Positions 41,401 to 49,756 of a stretch of 64,000 nucleotides of DNA are shown piece by piece; within the stretch, counting starts at the first letter, position 1; each line of letters opens with the position of its first letter. The notes beneath the pieces are model-generated. The model was not told the DNA's origin, ran no database searches, and was given only the letters and a program-made list of their open reading frames with translations. The position numbers were made by a program, and so were the translations under genes. The DNA comes from Lepidostoma basale (Eukaryota; Arthropoda; Insecta; Trichoptera; Lepidostomatidae): the NCBI GenBank assembly GCA_022606425.2, contig JAHDVF020000893.1:62001-126000 (forward strand). Direction: 5' to 3'.

Positions 41401-43405
41401 TAAAACCAAATATAATACGTATCAGTGTCTAGTCTAGATAATGAATATAAATGAATATTTTATAGAAATTTTATTATATTTTATGTGAATAACATGTTTT
41501 GCCTTGCTAAGGCATTATCAAATGTCTTTTTGATAATGCCTTAGCAAAACATTTGATATTGTCTTAGCAAAACATTTGATATTGCCTTAGCAAGGCAAAA
41601 TACAATAGAAAACTTCTAGAAAACAGACATTTTCATTCATATTAATTATTTAATGATGGTGTTATGAACAAAATAATGAAAGGATTAAGATGGTTTGGAC
41701 ATATGGAAAGAATGAATGAAGAAAGAATGGTAAAAAAATTATATGTTAACGATGTAAATGAAACCAGAAATAGAGGAAGACTGAGGAAAATTGGCAGGAT
41801 CAAATAAATCAAATATTGAATGTTGGCCATGTGAGAAGTCAGATAAATCGACGCGCGTGCATGACGCGATGTATGAATGTTGAGGACGCGAGAGAAATAT
41901 GTCAGGAAAGAAAAGTGTGGCAGTCCATTCTTTCTGCCTACCCCTTCGGGGAAACGGTGTGATGGTTAGTTAGTTTTTTTTTTAATTATTTAATAAGGAA
42001 TATTACATCATTGTTCAAGAAACAATAAATAAGTCTATATCTTATAACAAATAGTCTAGGATTTTGTCTTTCAGGAGTATCAGCCCGAAATGCTCCCCCA
42101 CCTGTTGGAAATTACTTTGTTGGGAATGAGAGTTTAGAAGGAGGATATTAAATAGTTTTAAATATATCAGCGTGTAATTACCATGACTAATAATATAATG
42201 TAAAATAATGTAGAGATAAAATGCAGAATTGAGACAGCAAGAGCTACGTTTAATAAAATGAAATCACTCTTCTGCAATGATAACGTAAACTTGAAACTCC
42301 GCCAGAGAATGATCAAACGCTATGTGTGGTCTGTTTTATTGTACGGGTGTGAAACTTGGACCTCAAAAGTTAACTCAATGAACAGACTGGAAGCATTTGA
42401 AATGTGGCTCCATCGCCAAATGGCAATACCAGACATGATTACCAATACCGAAGTCCTGAGGCGAGCTAGAGTTGACAGGGAACTGTTATCAACTATCAAG
42501 GTTCGAAAGATCTCACATCTGGGTCTTATACAGCGTGGGGAAAAGTACCACCTTCTCCAGCTGATATTGGAGGGGAAAATTGAGGGACACCGAGGGCCCG
42601 GAAGGAGACAAATGTCCTGGCTGCGAAACGTGAGGGAGTAGACCTGCATTCGAAGTGTGGAGGAGCTGTTCCGAGTGGCGCAGGACAGGGACAGGTTCGC
42701 CGAGGTGATCGCCAACGTTGGAGGGACCCGACAGGGCACTTGAAGAAGAAGAATAATAATTTAATGAATAAGTTTGAAATGTGATTATTTATAAATATGA
42801 CAATTTGTTTGGTTTACATTTTAGATCATAGAGGATGATGGTGATATAAAAACAAACAATATGTTGGGCCGAGGAGAGCCGGGAAACTCTAGAGACCAAC
42901 AAAATGTGAGCAGCATCAATCAACTCAAATCCTGGGACCATTTCCGACCATCAGTCAACTCTGACATACTGCAGGTCACTTTTTTTTATGTATTGAATGT
43001 CACTCTTAATAAATCATTTTTTGAATAATGAAAACCCCCAGAAAGAAGCAATATATTAATTAATTTATTAAAAAATATGAATTAAAATATTGTTTTTCTG
43101 CTTGAAGAAAGAATGATAAAAAAAGTATATGTTAACGATGTAAATGAAACTAGAAATAGAGGAAGACTAAAGAAAACTTGATACGATTAAATAAATCAAA
43201 TATTGAATGTCACCCACGCGAGGAGTCGACGTGCATGCATGACACGATGTATAAATGTTGAGGAAGCGCGTACTGAAAGTAGTTAAAAAACATTGTTTTA
43301 TTTAGTTATTATTTATGTATTTATTTGTGAAAAAATTTGCAGGTGTTTGGATTGGCCGCTACTCGAAACATTTCATTTATATTTAGGAAAACTCACGTGA
43401 AATGA
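35442..43405 (+). CDS. RAD54B: RAD54B-type SWI2/SNF2 DNA translocase, complete, 8 exons, 829 aa
   Basis: RAD54B is a double-stranded-DNA-dependent ATPase that works with RAD51/DMC1 in homologous recombination. Exons, all GT-AG and in frame: 35442-35860, 35936-36161, 36800-36999, 37079-38062, 39571-39815, 41184-41386, 42825-42974, 43343-43405. The N-terminus has the RAD54B-specific block [20 protein letters not shown] (human WCKxSKKKHKxWEGD). Helicase motifs are complete: ADEMGLGKT at residues 266-274, DEAH at 371-374, [21 protein letters not shown], and RVWRDGQ at 673-679. The C-terminus [10 protein letters not shown]...NISFIFRKT matches human QLKQWKHFSG...NVSFIFQNI, which separates it from RAD54L. 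The length is slightly below human RAD54B (910 aa). Introns 4 to 7 hold many LINE and MITE fragments. Confidence 0.95.
36413..36650. repeat. Pogo/Tigger-like MITE fragment (RAD54B intron 2)
   Basis: It begins TACAGTAGAATGTCAGTACC, like the terminal repeat of the 60378-60676 element, and then carries that element's interior in reverse (CTCCTCTCGTTC, CACCCTGCGGACAGTCAGTC, GCTGTGTTTGAGTTTC). The right end is decayed. Confidence 0.6.
38258..38406. repeat. Foldback element F-1, copy 2 (RAD54B intron 4)
   Basis: The left arm, AACACCACTTTATTTGGTTACACC...GAGCTTCGTCAGGGTGAGAGAGT, is mirrored by ACTCTCTCACCCTGACGAAATTCC...GGTGTAACTAAATAAAGTGGTGTT. The order of blocks (CCACTTTATTT, then a CAAC-CGTTT box, then CTTCGTCAGGG) is that of 20069-20282, so the two are relatives. 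Confidence 0.75.
38411..38705 (-). mobile_element. Truncated LINE 3' end, WQWAG family, copy 1
   Basis: On the minus strand it reads [18 protein letters not shown], then [16 protein letters not shown] and [16 protein letters not shown] before the stop, the C-terminus of a reverse transcriptase. The (GAA)-rich tail lies at the left end. The longer copy at 62042-62592 is nearly identical over this part. Confidence 0.8.
38870..39180 (-). mobile_element. LINE reverse-transcriptase relic (RAD54B intron 4)
   Basis: Minus-strand reading gives [14 protein letters not shown], the FKYLG-type motif of LINE reverse transcriptases, followed by LCNRDLPIE like the LCNDNVNL region of the 42243 copy. Stops and frameshifts are frequent. 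Confidence 0.6.
39181..39475 (+). mobile_element. LINE (CR1/jockey-like) 3' end with GATTT microsatellite
   Basis: It carries CTGCTGGCCGCAATAACC, GACAAATACTCTTGAC, CAATCTCTCACGC and AATAGATGCCTTAAAC as in the split copy around 30200-31345, and ends in a short TGATT repeat (about 39452-39470), the expected LINE 3' microsatellite. No frame is preserved. Confidence 0.65.
40716..41090. repeat. Interspersed repeat R-B, copy 1, with an 11-bp-stem hairpin
   Basis: It starts with the perfect hairpin CACTGTGGCGA / TCGCCACAGTG (40719-40729 and 40738-40748, 8-base loop). It then carries ATTACTGGAGTGG-like, GGGTTACCTTCCCTTAGCTGATGGGTCTC, GATCACATTGCCCGAGACTC and a 3' part shared with 62018-62041 plus 62643-62910. 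The class is unknown. Confidence 0.6.
41456..41645. repeat. Palindromic MITE, family M-1, copy d
   Basis: The left arm is AAATTTTATTATATTTTATGTG, followed by ACATGTTTTGCCTTGCTAAGGCATTATCAAATG, a duplicated centre of GCCTTAGCAAAACATTTGATATTG units, and the right arm ACTTCTAGAAAACAGACATTTTC (short blocks quoted). The internal tandem duplication of the centre is peculiar to this copy. Confidence 0.7.
41650..41973 (+). mobile_element. LINE 3' tail (GTTA-tail family, copy 6)
   Basis: It is nearly collinear with 63418-63743: ATGGTGTTATGAACAAAATAATGAAAG, AGATGGTTTGGACATATGG (encoding RWFGHM), GTGCATGACGCGATGTATGAATG and CCCCTTCGGGGAAACGG (short blocks quoted), ending GATGGTTAGTTAG. The frame has small deletions. 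It abuts MITE copy d. Confidence 0.82.
42200..42760 (+). mobile_element. Truncated [12 protein letters not shown] family
   Basis: The plus-strand reading [40 protein letters not shown], [20 protein letters not shown], then after one stop [21 protein letters not shown] is the C-terminal third of a non-LTR reverse transcriptase common in insects. It ends in GAAGAAGAAGAATAATAA. It lies in RAD54B intron 6. Confidence 0.82.
43105..43275 (+). mobile_element. LINE 3' tail fragment (GTTA-tail family, copy 7)
   Basis: GAAGAAAGAATGATAAAAAAAG, TATATGTTAACGATGTAAATG, AGAGGAAGACTAAAG, AAATCAAATATTGAATGTC and GCATGACACGATGTATAAATG follow the 63293 copy with losses. It sits in the short RAD54B intron 7 and ends about 65 bp before the last exon. 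Confidence 0.7.
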
Positions 43406-45213
43406 AGTGAAATTATCCCGGAAGGACATTGGTGCAAAGAAACAACATCATAAGACAAATAGGAAACCAAAGGTGTTTTAGTATTTAGAAACTAGAGCTT
43501 TATGTTTTGAAATACTTACATTTTTTGTTATTTATTTCCATTTTCTTTTTCAATCTTGTTTTTCAAATACCGCAAAAGGAATTTATGATATTAATGACAT
43601 AATAAATTCATAGACAAAGTGTTGGTCCAAGTTGAGAAAATAATAATTTTATTTATTTGAATTGTGATGCCTTTATTAATAAAGAATATTTTATAGAATA
43701 ACATTATGTTCTTTTATTTATACAATAAAAGAAATTCTTTATCAGTACATGTAAATACGCCCGAGAGTAAATGTAATATTCATTTTATAATTTTTTAAAT
43801 GATGAATTAGAATTTGTAATAAGTGTAAATGAAAACTAAGTTTCGCTTGTTCTGTGATGACAAGAAATTACATTTCTATTGAAGCGATATTACTTGTGTT
43901 TTATATGTATATCTAGACATCCTATTTATATAACTACAATAAAACCATAACACCCTTTAATTTTGTTTATGTTACCATATAATTATTACATTCAAATTAG
44001 ATAACCTATTCTAAATACAACCTAATCATAAACAATTATAAGATATCCAATGTTTTAACATAAATCTTGTAGTGTTATTTTTGGATCTTGAATTATATAT
44101 TATAATTTTCTTAAACTTTTTTAAAATGTCTTCCTTAAGTTTATTTTACTACAGTGACCTGTATTTTCAACGTCGCTACAATCAACAGACCATTCAATTT
44201 TACAAAATGACAAATTTTTCTGAAATCATCAATGAGAATGTGGAAAGTATATTTGTTTGATATAATATTTGCACAATTCTAATTATATTAGACCTAATAT
44301 GAGGTTTGTCGTCTAAGGGTTAAAAGAATATGCTTCACTCTAGATTGGTTTTACCACTCTTTTAATGAAATAGCGTTCACTCGTTTCAATAACTTATTTA
44401 AGAACAATTTTAAGCATTGCTAAGGATCGCCTGCATACATACATACACCAAACCAAGCCTATCTAGTTTTGATTATTTACGCCATAAAAAAATATGGTTT
44501 ATAATTTTTTTTAACGAACCTCATAAATAGAGATGCCCCGACATGATGAGTTTTCAAATATATCACAGAATAATTCACACGTTTCTAAAACATCTGAGGA
44601 TTACGGATATCTTAGAATTTTACTTAACATTTTATGCCATGATAAATATGGTGATGAGAAAATAACAAGTGATGTGATGATAGTCGTATCAATAATACAT
44701 AATTCAGTTAACATCATATGATAACTGCACGATAGTGAACGGGTGTTGGAATCTAATTCATGATCCGATGACTATTATAACATATATGTGATGAAATACA
44801 ATGAAACCCGCGTGTCTTGGTATCATCTTCGACCAACATTTCGGAGATGGATCATCTTCAGTGTAGTATACTATCCTGGATACCAAAAGACACAGATAAA
44901 CCCAAGATCCCAGAGAACACATGTGAAATAAATCAAATGATTTTTTTAAGTATCTCTTTTTCAAACTATTTCCATAAATCCAGTGTGAATTTAACCCCCT
45001 AACTACCGTTTCTCAAATGGGTTTTTGCAATTTCATGAAAATAATTGAATTCCAACATTATTTAACATTATAAAAAGGTACACATTTTTTTGTAAACATG
45101 ACTGATACAGTAGAAATATTGTAAAAACCAAATAACAAGAGGAGTGCTGAAAGGTTGTAAAAAAGTTATAAAAAAAATAACTGGTCAAATTGACAAACTA
45201 TGTTAACGTTAAT
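43406..45213. other. Convergent intergenic region between RAD54B and ECI-A
   Basis: RAD54B (plus) and ECI-A (minus) converge here. An AATAAA near 43677 could serve RAD54B. The rest is AT-rich, with only short unconvincing frames (44072-44260, 44533-44721). No repeat family could be named. Confidence 0.5.
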
Positions 45214-48200
45214 TTATAGTTTGCTAAGACGATTGTTGAAGGCCATAATAGCCTCAGCGCATTCATTAGACATCCAGCGCTCGTGCAGCCCGTTGCACTC
45301 CTTGACGTTGGCCAACGTCAGGTGCTCCTTGTCAAACTCCTTGAGCAACCTCTTGGCGCTCAGCAGGGACTCTTGGGGCAGCTTGGTGAAGTCGTATATC
45401 TTGTTCCATATGTTCTCCAGCATGGCGTCGGATGTGTAAATTTCCGAAATTAAACCAAATCGCAGAGCTTCTTGGGAAGTCAATTTTTTGCCGAATAATA
45501 ATAATTCCGAAGCCTGAAATCAATTTCAACAAATTTATTTGAAATCAATGTTTTGTTTTAACCAAAACTACGCACTTTTCAATTAACCCCTATAGTGTGG
45601 CTGGCTACATTTGTAGTCCAAAAAAATTGGTTTCGAACTGCGACGGAACTACATTTGCAATTCATATGTGAATGTATCTTATAAACCTTTGTACTTTAGT
45701 TTCTTGTTACTAAATTGTATGTAATATTATGATGAAGTGGGACTAACTGTCGGAGCCATAAATGTAACTAACCGCAGGAGTTCAAATGAGCCAGCTGCAC
45801 AATGGGAGTAAACCTCTTCTTTTTTACCATATTTATATTTACACAGAAGTAGCTGCCTTCAAAATTGCCATTTCATTCCATATAGTATTAACTTGTAAAA
45901 AATGTAAGGTTTCTATTAATTATAAAATGGTTATTATATTTGATGGCAACAGGTTTTGCTTGTACTCACACTTCATCAGGGCAATATTAGTTATTTAATT
46001 TCATAGAAGAATGAGTAACAAATAAATTCTGTAATAAATCTAAGACTCCCACAAACACTTTGAAGTCAATAAATATGTTGTAAAATTCCCACACAACATA
46101 TTCCAAGGTTAAAATTTAAAGATTGTACTTTTAGTATCCCCCAATTATTAAGAACTTTTTATCCTTTAAGTAGTGACGTGGGTGTCCCACAGACGGCGCG
46201 TTCACAAATTTGTTTCTTATTTCGTTGTTATAAGTAATTTACCCCCGCTAGCTTCACAGTTTGTGATTCCCAACGAAAGTCATAAAAAAAACCTGCAAGA
46301 TATGTCCATCGCGACTCAAGAGGCGTACTAAGTACACATGTGTAACATGTCGCAAGCCTATATGTCTCAGGGTTATTTCATATGGCTTTAAAAAGTGCCA
46401 AATAAATGTTGATTTTGGATATATCGCCTCTTTTCAAGAATAATGTGACATTTCGAAAATCAAATCCGCCGTGTTGAACATTATTTTCTACAAATACATG
46501 GTATTTTTAAAGTAAAAAACAGAGAATTTATGAGGGAAAGAGACAACACAACAGTGGTATATTGTGTTGTCACGTTGTCTCTTTCAGAAGGGTATCTTGT
46601 CTCATTTAAAAAAGAAACAATTTTTCGAGATAACACGTTATTCTTGCAAAGAGGTGATATTTTGTTTTATTTTTTTATTCATCTTGATACTAAATAGTGT
46701 TCATACATGTAATAATCAGATTTATGTACATTTTTTCATATTAAACAATACCTACTACTACAGACCGTCTGTGAGTCGTCGCATCACTATTGATGACCTG
46801 AACTAACCACATCACTACTCAAAGGTTAATAACATGTATTTTATACCTTCTACAATTATGTAAAAATTTTAATGTTTATGATATGGCAATTAAGATTAAT
46901 TTGATTGGACACATTTTATATTGTGCATGTGCATGTTTTTATTTATTCTTTTTTCATTAAAATGTTTTAAAATTTATGATATGTAGACAAAAAGATGATG
47001 GTCTAGGGCCTAGGTTCTCAAAGTGGGCGACCTTCGTGGCAGAGTGGTAAGAGCTCTGATTCCCATTCCGAAGGTTCTGGGTTCGATTCCCGGCGATGGC
47101 AGTGTGATTGTCACACTGTCTTTGGTCTGGCGTAGTATTCTCGTGACAATAAAATGGCGATAGATTGGCTACCTGTCACATGTCACGAGAATCAATATAT
47201 CAGCTTAAACAAATTGTATACTGTAATTGGGTTCAAGCGACCTGTTGTATACGTAAAAAAAAAAAAAATAAAAAAAAAATAAAAAAAAAAAAATAATGCC
47301 CCCTTGTGGGCATTTGAGACTTTCAGGGGGGCAGTAGAAGACCCAGGAAAAATAGAGAGCGTGGGCAGATAAAAAACGATAATCATTTCTTCCTTTTCTT
47401 CGTTCGGTATTCTAACATATACATTTAATAATATTTTAAAATTCAACTGCGTGTTTCTAAATATTTGGAATAACTTTTATGGGAGGGGGGTGTTGAATGT
47501 TTATTTTTCTTGTAAAGGGGGCGGTGGCCCAGAAAAAATTGGAAACCTATGGTCTAGAGGATAAAATGCTTGGCTCCTGATCCAGGGGCCTTGGGTTCGA
47601 GCCTGAGCTAAATCATACCTCATAGAATTTAAAACAATCTTTATACTACGTCTATTATGGAACAGTAGAAATATCTTTTGAATGTGATTAAAATAGTTAG
47701 GTACTAGTTAGGTGCTAAAAATATATATTCTTGTGAGAAATCACTTAAGTAGGCAGAAAGAAGAGAAGAAGCAGACACCGCCACACTGTTCTTTCCTGAC
47801 ATAATTCTCTTAATTCCTTAATATTAATACATCATCTCATGCACGCACGTCAATTTCTCCAACTCCTCACATGCCTGACATTTAATATTCAATTTATTTG
47901 ATCGTACCATGTTTTCCTCGGTCTTCCTCTATTTCTTGTTCCATTTACGTTGTTCATATATACTATTTTTATCATATTTTCTTAATTTACTCTTTCTAAA
48001 TGCCCAAACCATCAAATGATCCTTTTATCATTTTGTTCATAACACTTTCCTTCGCACTACATTCACATCTAATATTTGTATTTGACACTCTAACATATAG
48101 AGACTCTTTTTAAGTGTGTTTATTCTTTCTGTTTGCTCTCCTTTTCCTACAAAAATATGGGTTTGTATAGGAATGCGTATTTGGAAAAGGCAATTTAAGT

Positions 48201-49373
48201 AATTAAATTGAAATGACTTACCATTTTAGGCCCAAATATTCGGGGGAAAGTATAGGTGGAACATCCCTCAGGACCCAGGCCTAGTTTGGTGAATGGAGTT
48301 TGGAAATAGGCCTAAAAATATATATTTCTTAAAACCAAGACTTAAATAATTATAAAATATATTACAAATTGTCTTGCTAAAATCAAGCATTAAATTTTAA
48401 TACAAACAAAATGAATTGGTAAAATAAATAAAAATAATTACACAGTTTCAATGTTATGCAGTGGCTGAATGCATAAACACTGTTTAAAAATAATACTATG
48501 GATTATTTATAATCACTGGATTTTGTGTTTTTTAAACACATTTTAGATTGAAGTACCACTAATTAAAAGAAGAAGAAAAATTAATAGGAAAATATATATA
48601 TTTCATCCAGCACAAACAACATACAATATAAAAGGAAAACATAATGATAACTTTGAATAATCAATAAAAAATATTAAAAAATTCTTGAAACATCGATTAT
48701 TCAATTGAATTTTTTTCTGGTCATTGCAATACCTCAAAAGTTTTCTTCAGGTTGGAAATAAATTTTATACTATATAACAGATTAAATATAAAATACAATA
48801 TTTTCCATTACTCTTGTAATTTATCACCAGTCATGAGACAAAGGTCGGATAAATCATTTGAATAAATTATGATATCATTACCATATTCGAGTTCCAATAT
48901 GTGTGGAAACTGAACAAATTTGAAGGTTTGGTACATGTTTTTGAATGGTGTTGCCGAAATTTGAAATTTAAAAAAAGAAAACTTACGTTTTCCGAAGCAT
49001 ACACAATATCGCACAGAGCTAATGTCGTCGCCGCTATTCCCAATGCTGGTCCGTTCATTATTGCGACTAAAATTTTAGGGAAATTGATAAAGGCTTCTAC
49101 AAAACCCTGGATCAAGAATTTAGTGTTCCGAAGGCGGGAAGAATCTGGATTCACCGTTTCGACAAAAACTCTGATATCATTTCCACTGCTGTAGTAGTCC
49201 CCTGTTCCAGTTAGGACAGTCACCGCTATATTATCATCTCTTGCGGCATCATTAAGAATGTTTGTCAGTTCTTCATACATTGAAATAGTAATGGCATTTT
49301 TCTTACTGGGCCGGTTTAACTGAATCGTCTGAACTTTATTCTTAACTGATACTAAAATCGAAGAATCAATCAT
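45214..49373 (-). CDS. Peroxisomal enoyl-CoA delta-isomerase-like protein A (ECI2-like), 258 aa
   Basis: This crotonase-family enzyme is expected to shift 3-enoyl-CoA double bonds during oxidation of unsaturated fatty acids. Exons in transcript order: 49373-48987, 48311-48222, 45513-45214, all phase 0. The start MIDSSILVSVKN is the first ATG in frame. Family motifs are LNRPSKKNAIT, the oxyanion-hole segments TGDYYSSGND and [41 protein letters not shown] sequence across exon 2 with Glu144 as the expected catalytic acid/base, and FGKKLTSQEALRFGL. It ends NNRLSKL; the terminal SKL is a canonical type 1 peroxisomal targeting signal. The ACBP domain of vertebrate ECI2 is absent. A paralogue lies 384 bp upstream on the same strand. 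Confidence 0.93.
45587..45806. repeat. MITE family M-2, copy 1 (CCC...GGG ends, ECI-A intron 2 flank)
   Basis: The left end CCCCTATAGTGTGGCTGGCT is the imperfect inverse of the right end AGCCAGCTGCACAATGGG. A TTAA precedes the left end (45583-45586); the right flank reads GTAA, so a TTAA duplication is only half supported. The interior (TTGTAGTCC...AATGTATCTTATAAACCTTTGTAC) recurs at 60898-61116. PiggyBac-type affiliation is a guess from the CCC terminus and TTAA. Confidence 0.55.
46536..46585. repeat. Perfect 12-bp inverted repeat (hairpin)
   Basis: GAAAGAGACAAC (46536-46547) is mirrored by GTTGTCTCTTTC (46574-46585), with a partly complementary interior. It lies in the large intron 2 of ECI-A, in a region (46000-46990) where I otherwise see only AT-rich DNA. 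Its role is unknown; it may be the centre of an unrecognised foldback element. Confidence 0.45.
47027..47296 (+). mobile_element. tRNA-derived SINE S-1, copy 2, with A-rich tail
   Basis: Box A TGGCAGAGTGG (47037-47047) fits the Pol III consensus, and box B GGTTCGATTCC (47080-47090) is perfect. A tRNA-unrelated body follows (GTGACAATAAAATGGCGATAG, TGTCACATGTCACGAGAATC), and an A-rich run lies at about 47255-47294. A decayed relative lies at 26824-26969. The tRNA part does not fold into an evident complete cloverleaf in the flanking context, so it is called a SINE, not a tRNA gene. Confidence 0.75.
47551..47620 (+). mobile_element. tRNA-derived SINE S-2, copy 2
   Basis: GGTCTAGAGGATAAAATGCTTGG resembles a tRNA 5' half with box A. 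CTTGGGTTCGAGCC supplies a good box B (GGTTCGAGCC at 47594-47603). The block TCCTGATCCAGGGGCCTTGG is shared with 32028-32112. No A tail is preserved. Confidence 0.6.
47752..48120 (-). mobile_element. LINE 3' tail fragment (GTTA-tail family, copy 8)
   Basis: It starts GTAGGCAGAAAGAAGAG and continues through the complement of CATGACACGATG, the AATTTCTCCAACTCCTCACATG block and GGTCTTCCTCTATTTC-type sequence to ACACTTTCCTTCGCAC. It is in the same orientation as copy 5 and similarly long, in ECI-A intron 2. No frame is intact. Confidence 0.72.
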
Positions 49374-49756
49374 CTTGAAACGATTTTGAATGAAATAATA
49401 ATTTATCAAGAAAAGGAACCAGCGAAATAAAATGTTCGCACTCGATAAGTTTTTAACTCAAACTGTTTGCAAAATTTACGCATAAAAATAATTAAGCTCC
49501 AAGATCCAAGTTCCAAATAATAATCATAAATGTCATGTGTCACTTCTAGATAAACAAGATTTATTTTTAAAGATACCGCTCATATATAGGCTTTAAAATA
49601 ACGCTGTCAGCAGATATCTTTTTTGCAGTAGGTACTTAATTCTATTCCAATGGAAAGTTGAAAAAATAAGAGGGGGGTCAATTGAAAATAATAAAAACTC
49701 ATAAATGATTTCATTTTAAATATAGTATACGAAATAATATTTTTATATGTGCTATT
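49374..49756 (-). promoter_or_regulatory. Short spacer between tandem ECI genes (ECI-B 3' end to ECI-A start)
   Basis: This 383-bp AT-rich spacer must hold both the 3' end of ECI-B transcripts and the promoter of ECI-A. No specific element was identified. The tight head-to-tail spacing fits a tandem duplication. Confidence 0.4.

Noticed and set aside
44072..44721. Two 62-codon plus-strand frames between RAD54B and ECI-A
   Set aside because: They are short, AT-rich, lack any recognisable similarity, and have no splice or promoter context.
46564..46806. 80-codon plus-strand frame in ECI-A intron 2
   Set aside because: The hydrophobic and Phe-rich content comes from T-rich DNA; there is no family resemblance and no conserved start context.
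47027..47100. Functional tRNA gene
   Set aside because: The Pol III boxes are good, but the sequence continues into a body shared with another locus and an A-rich run, which is SINE structure. No convincing acceptor stem was seen.
49374..49409. Upstream extension of ECI-A beginning with a TTG codon
   Set aside because: Insect genes start at ATG. The first ATG (49373) aligns with the start of the ECI-B paralogue.
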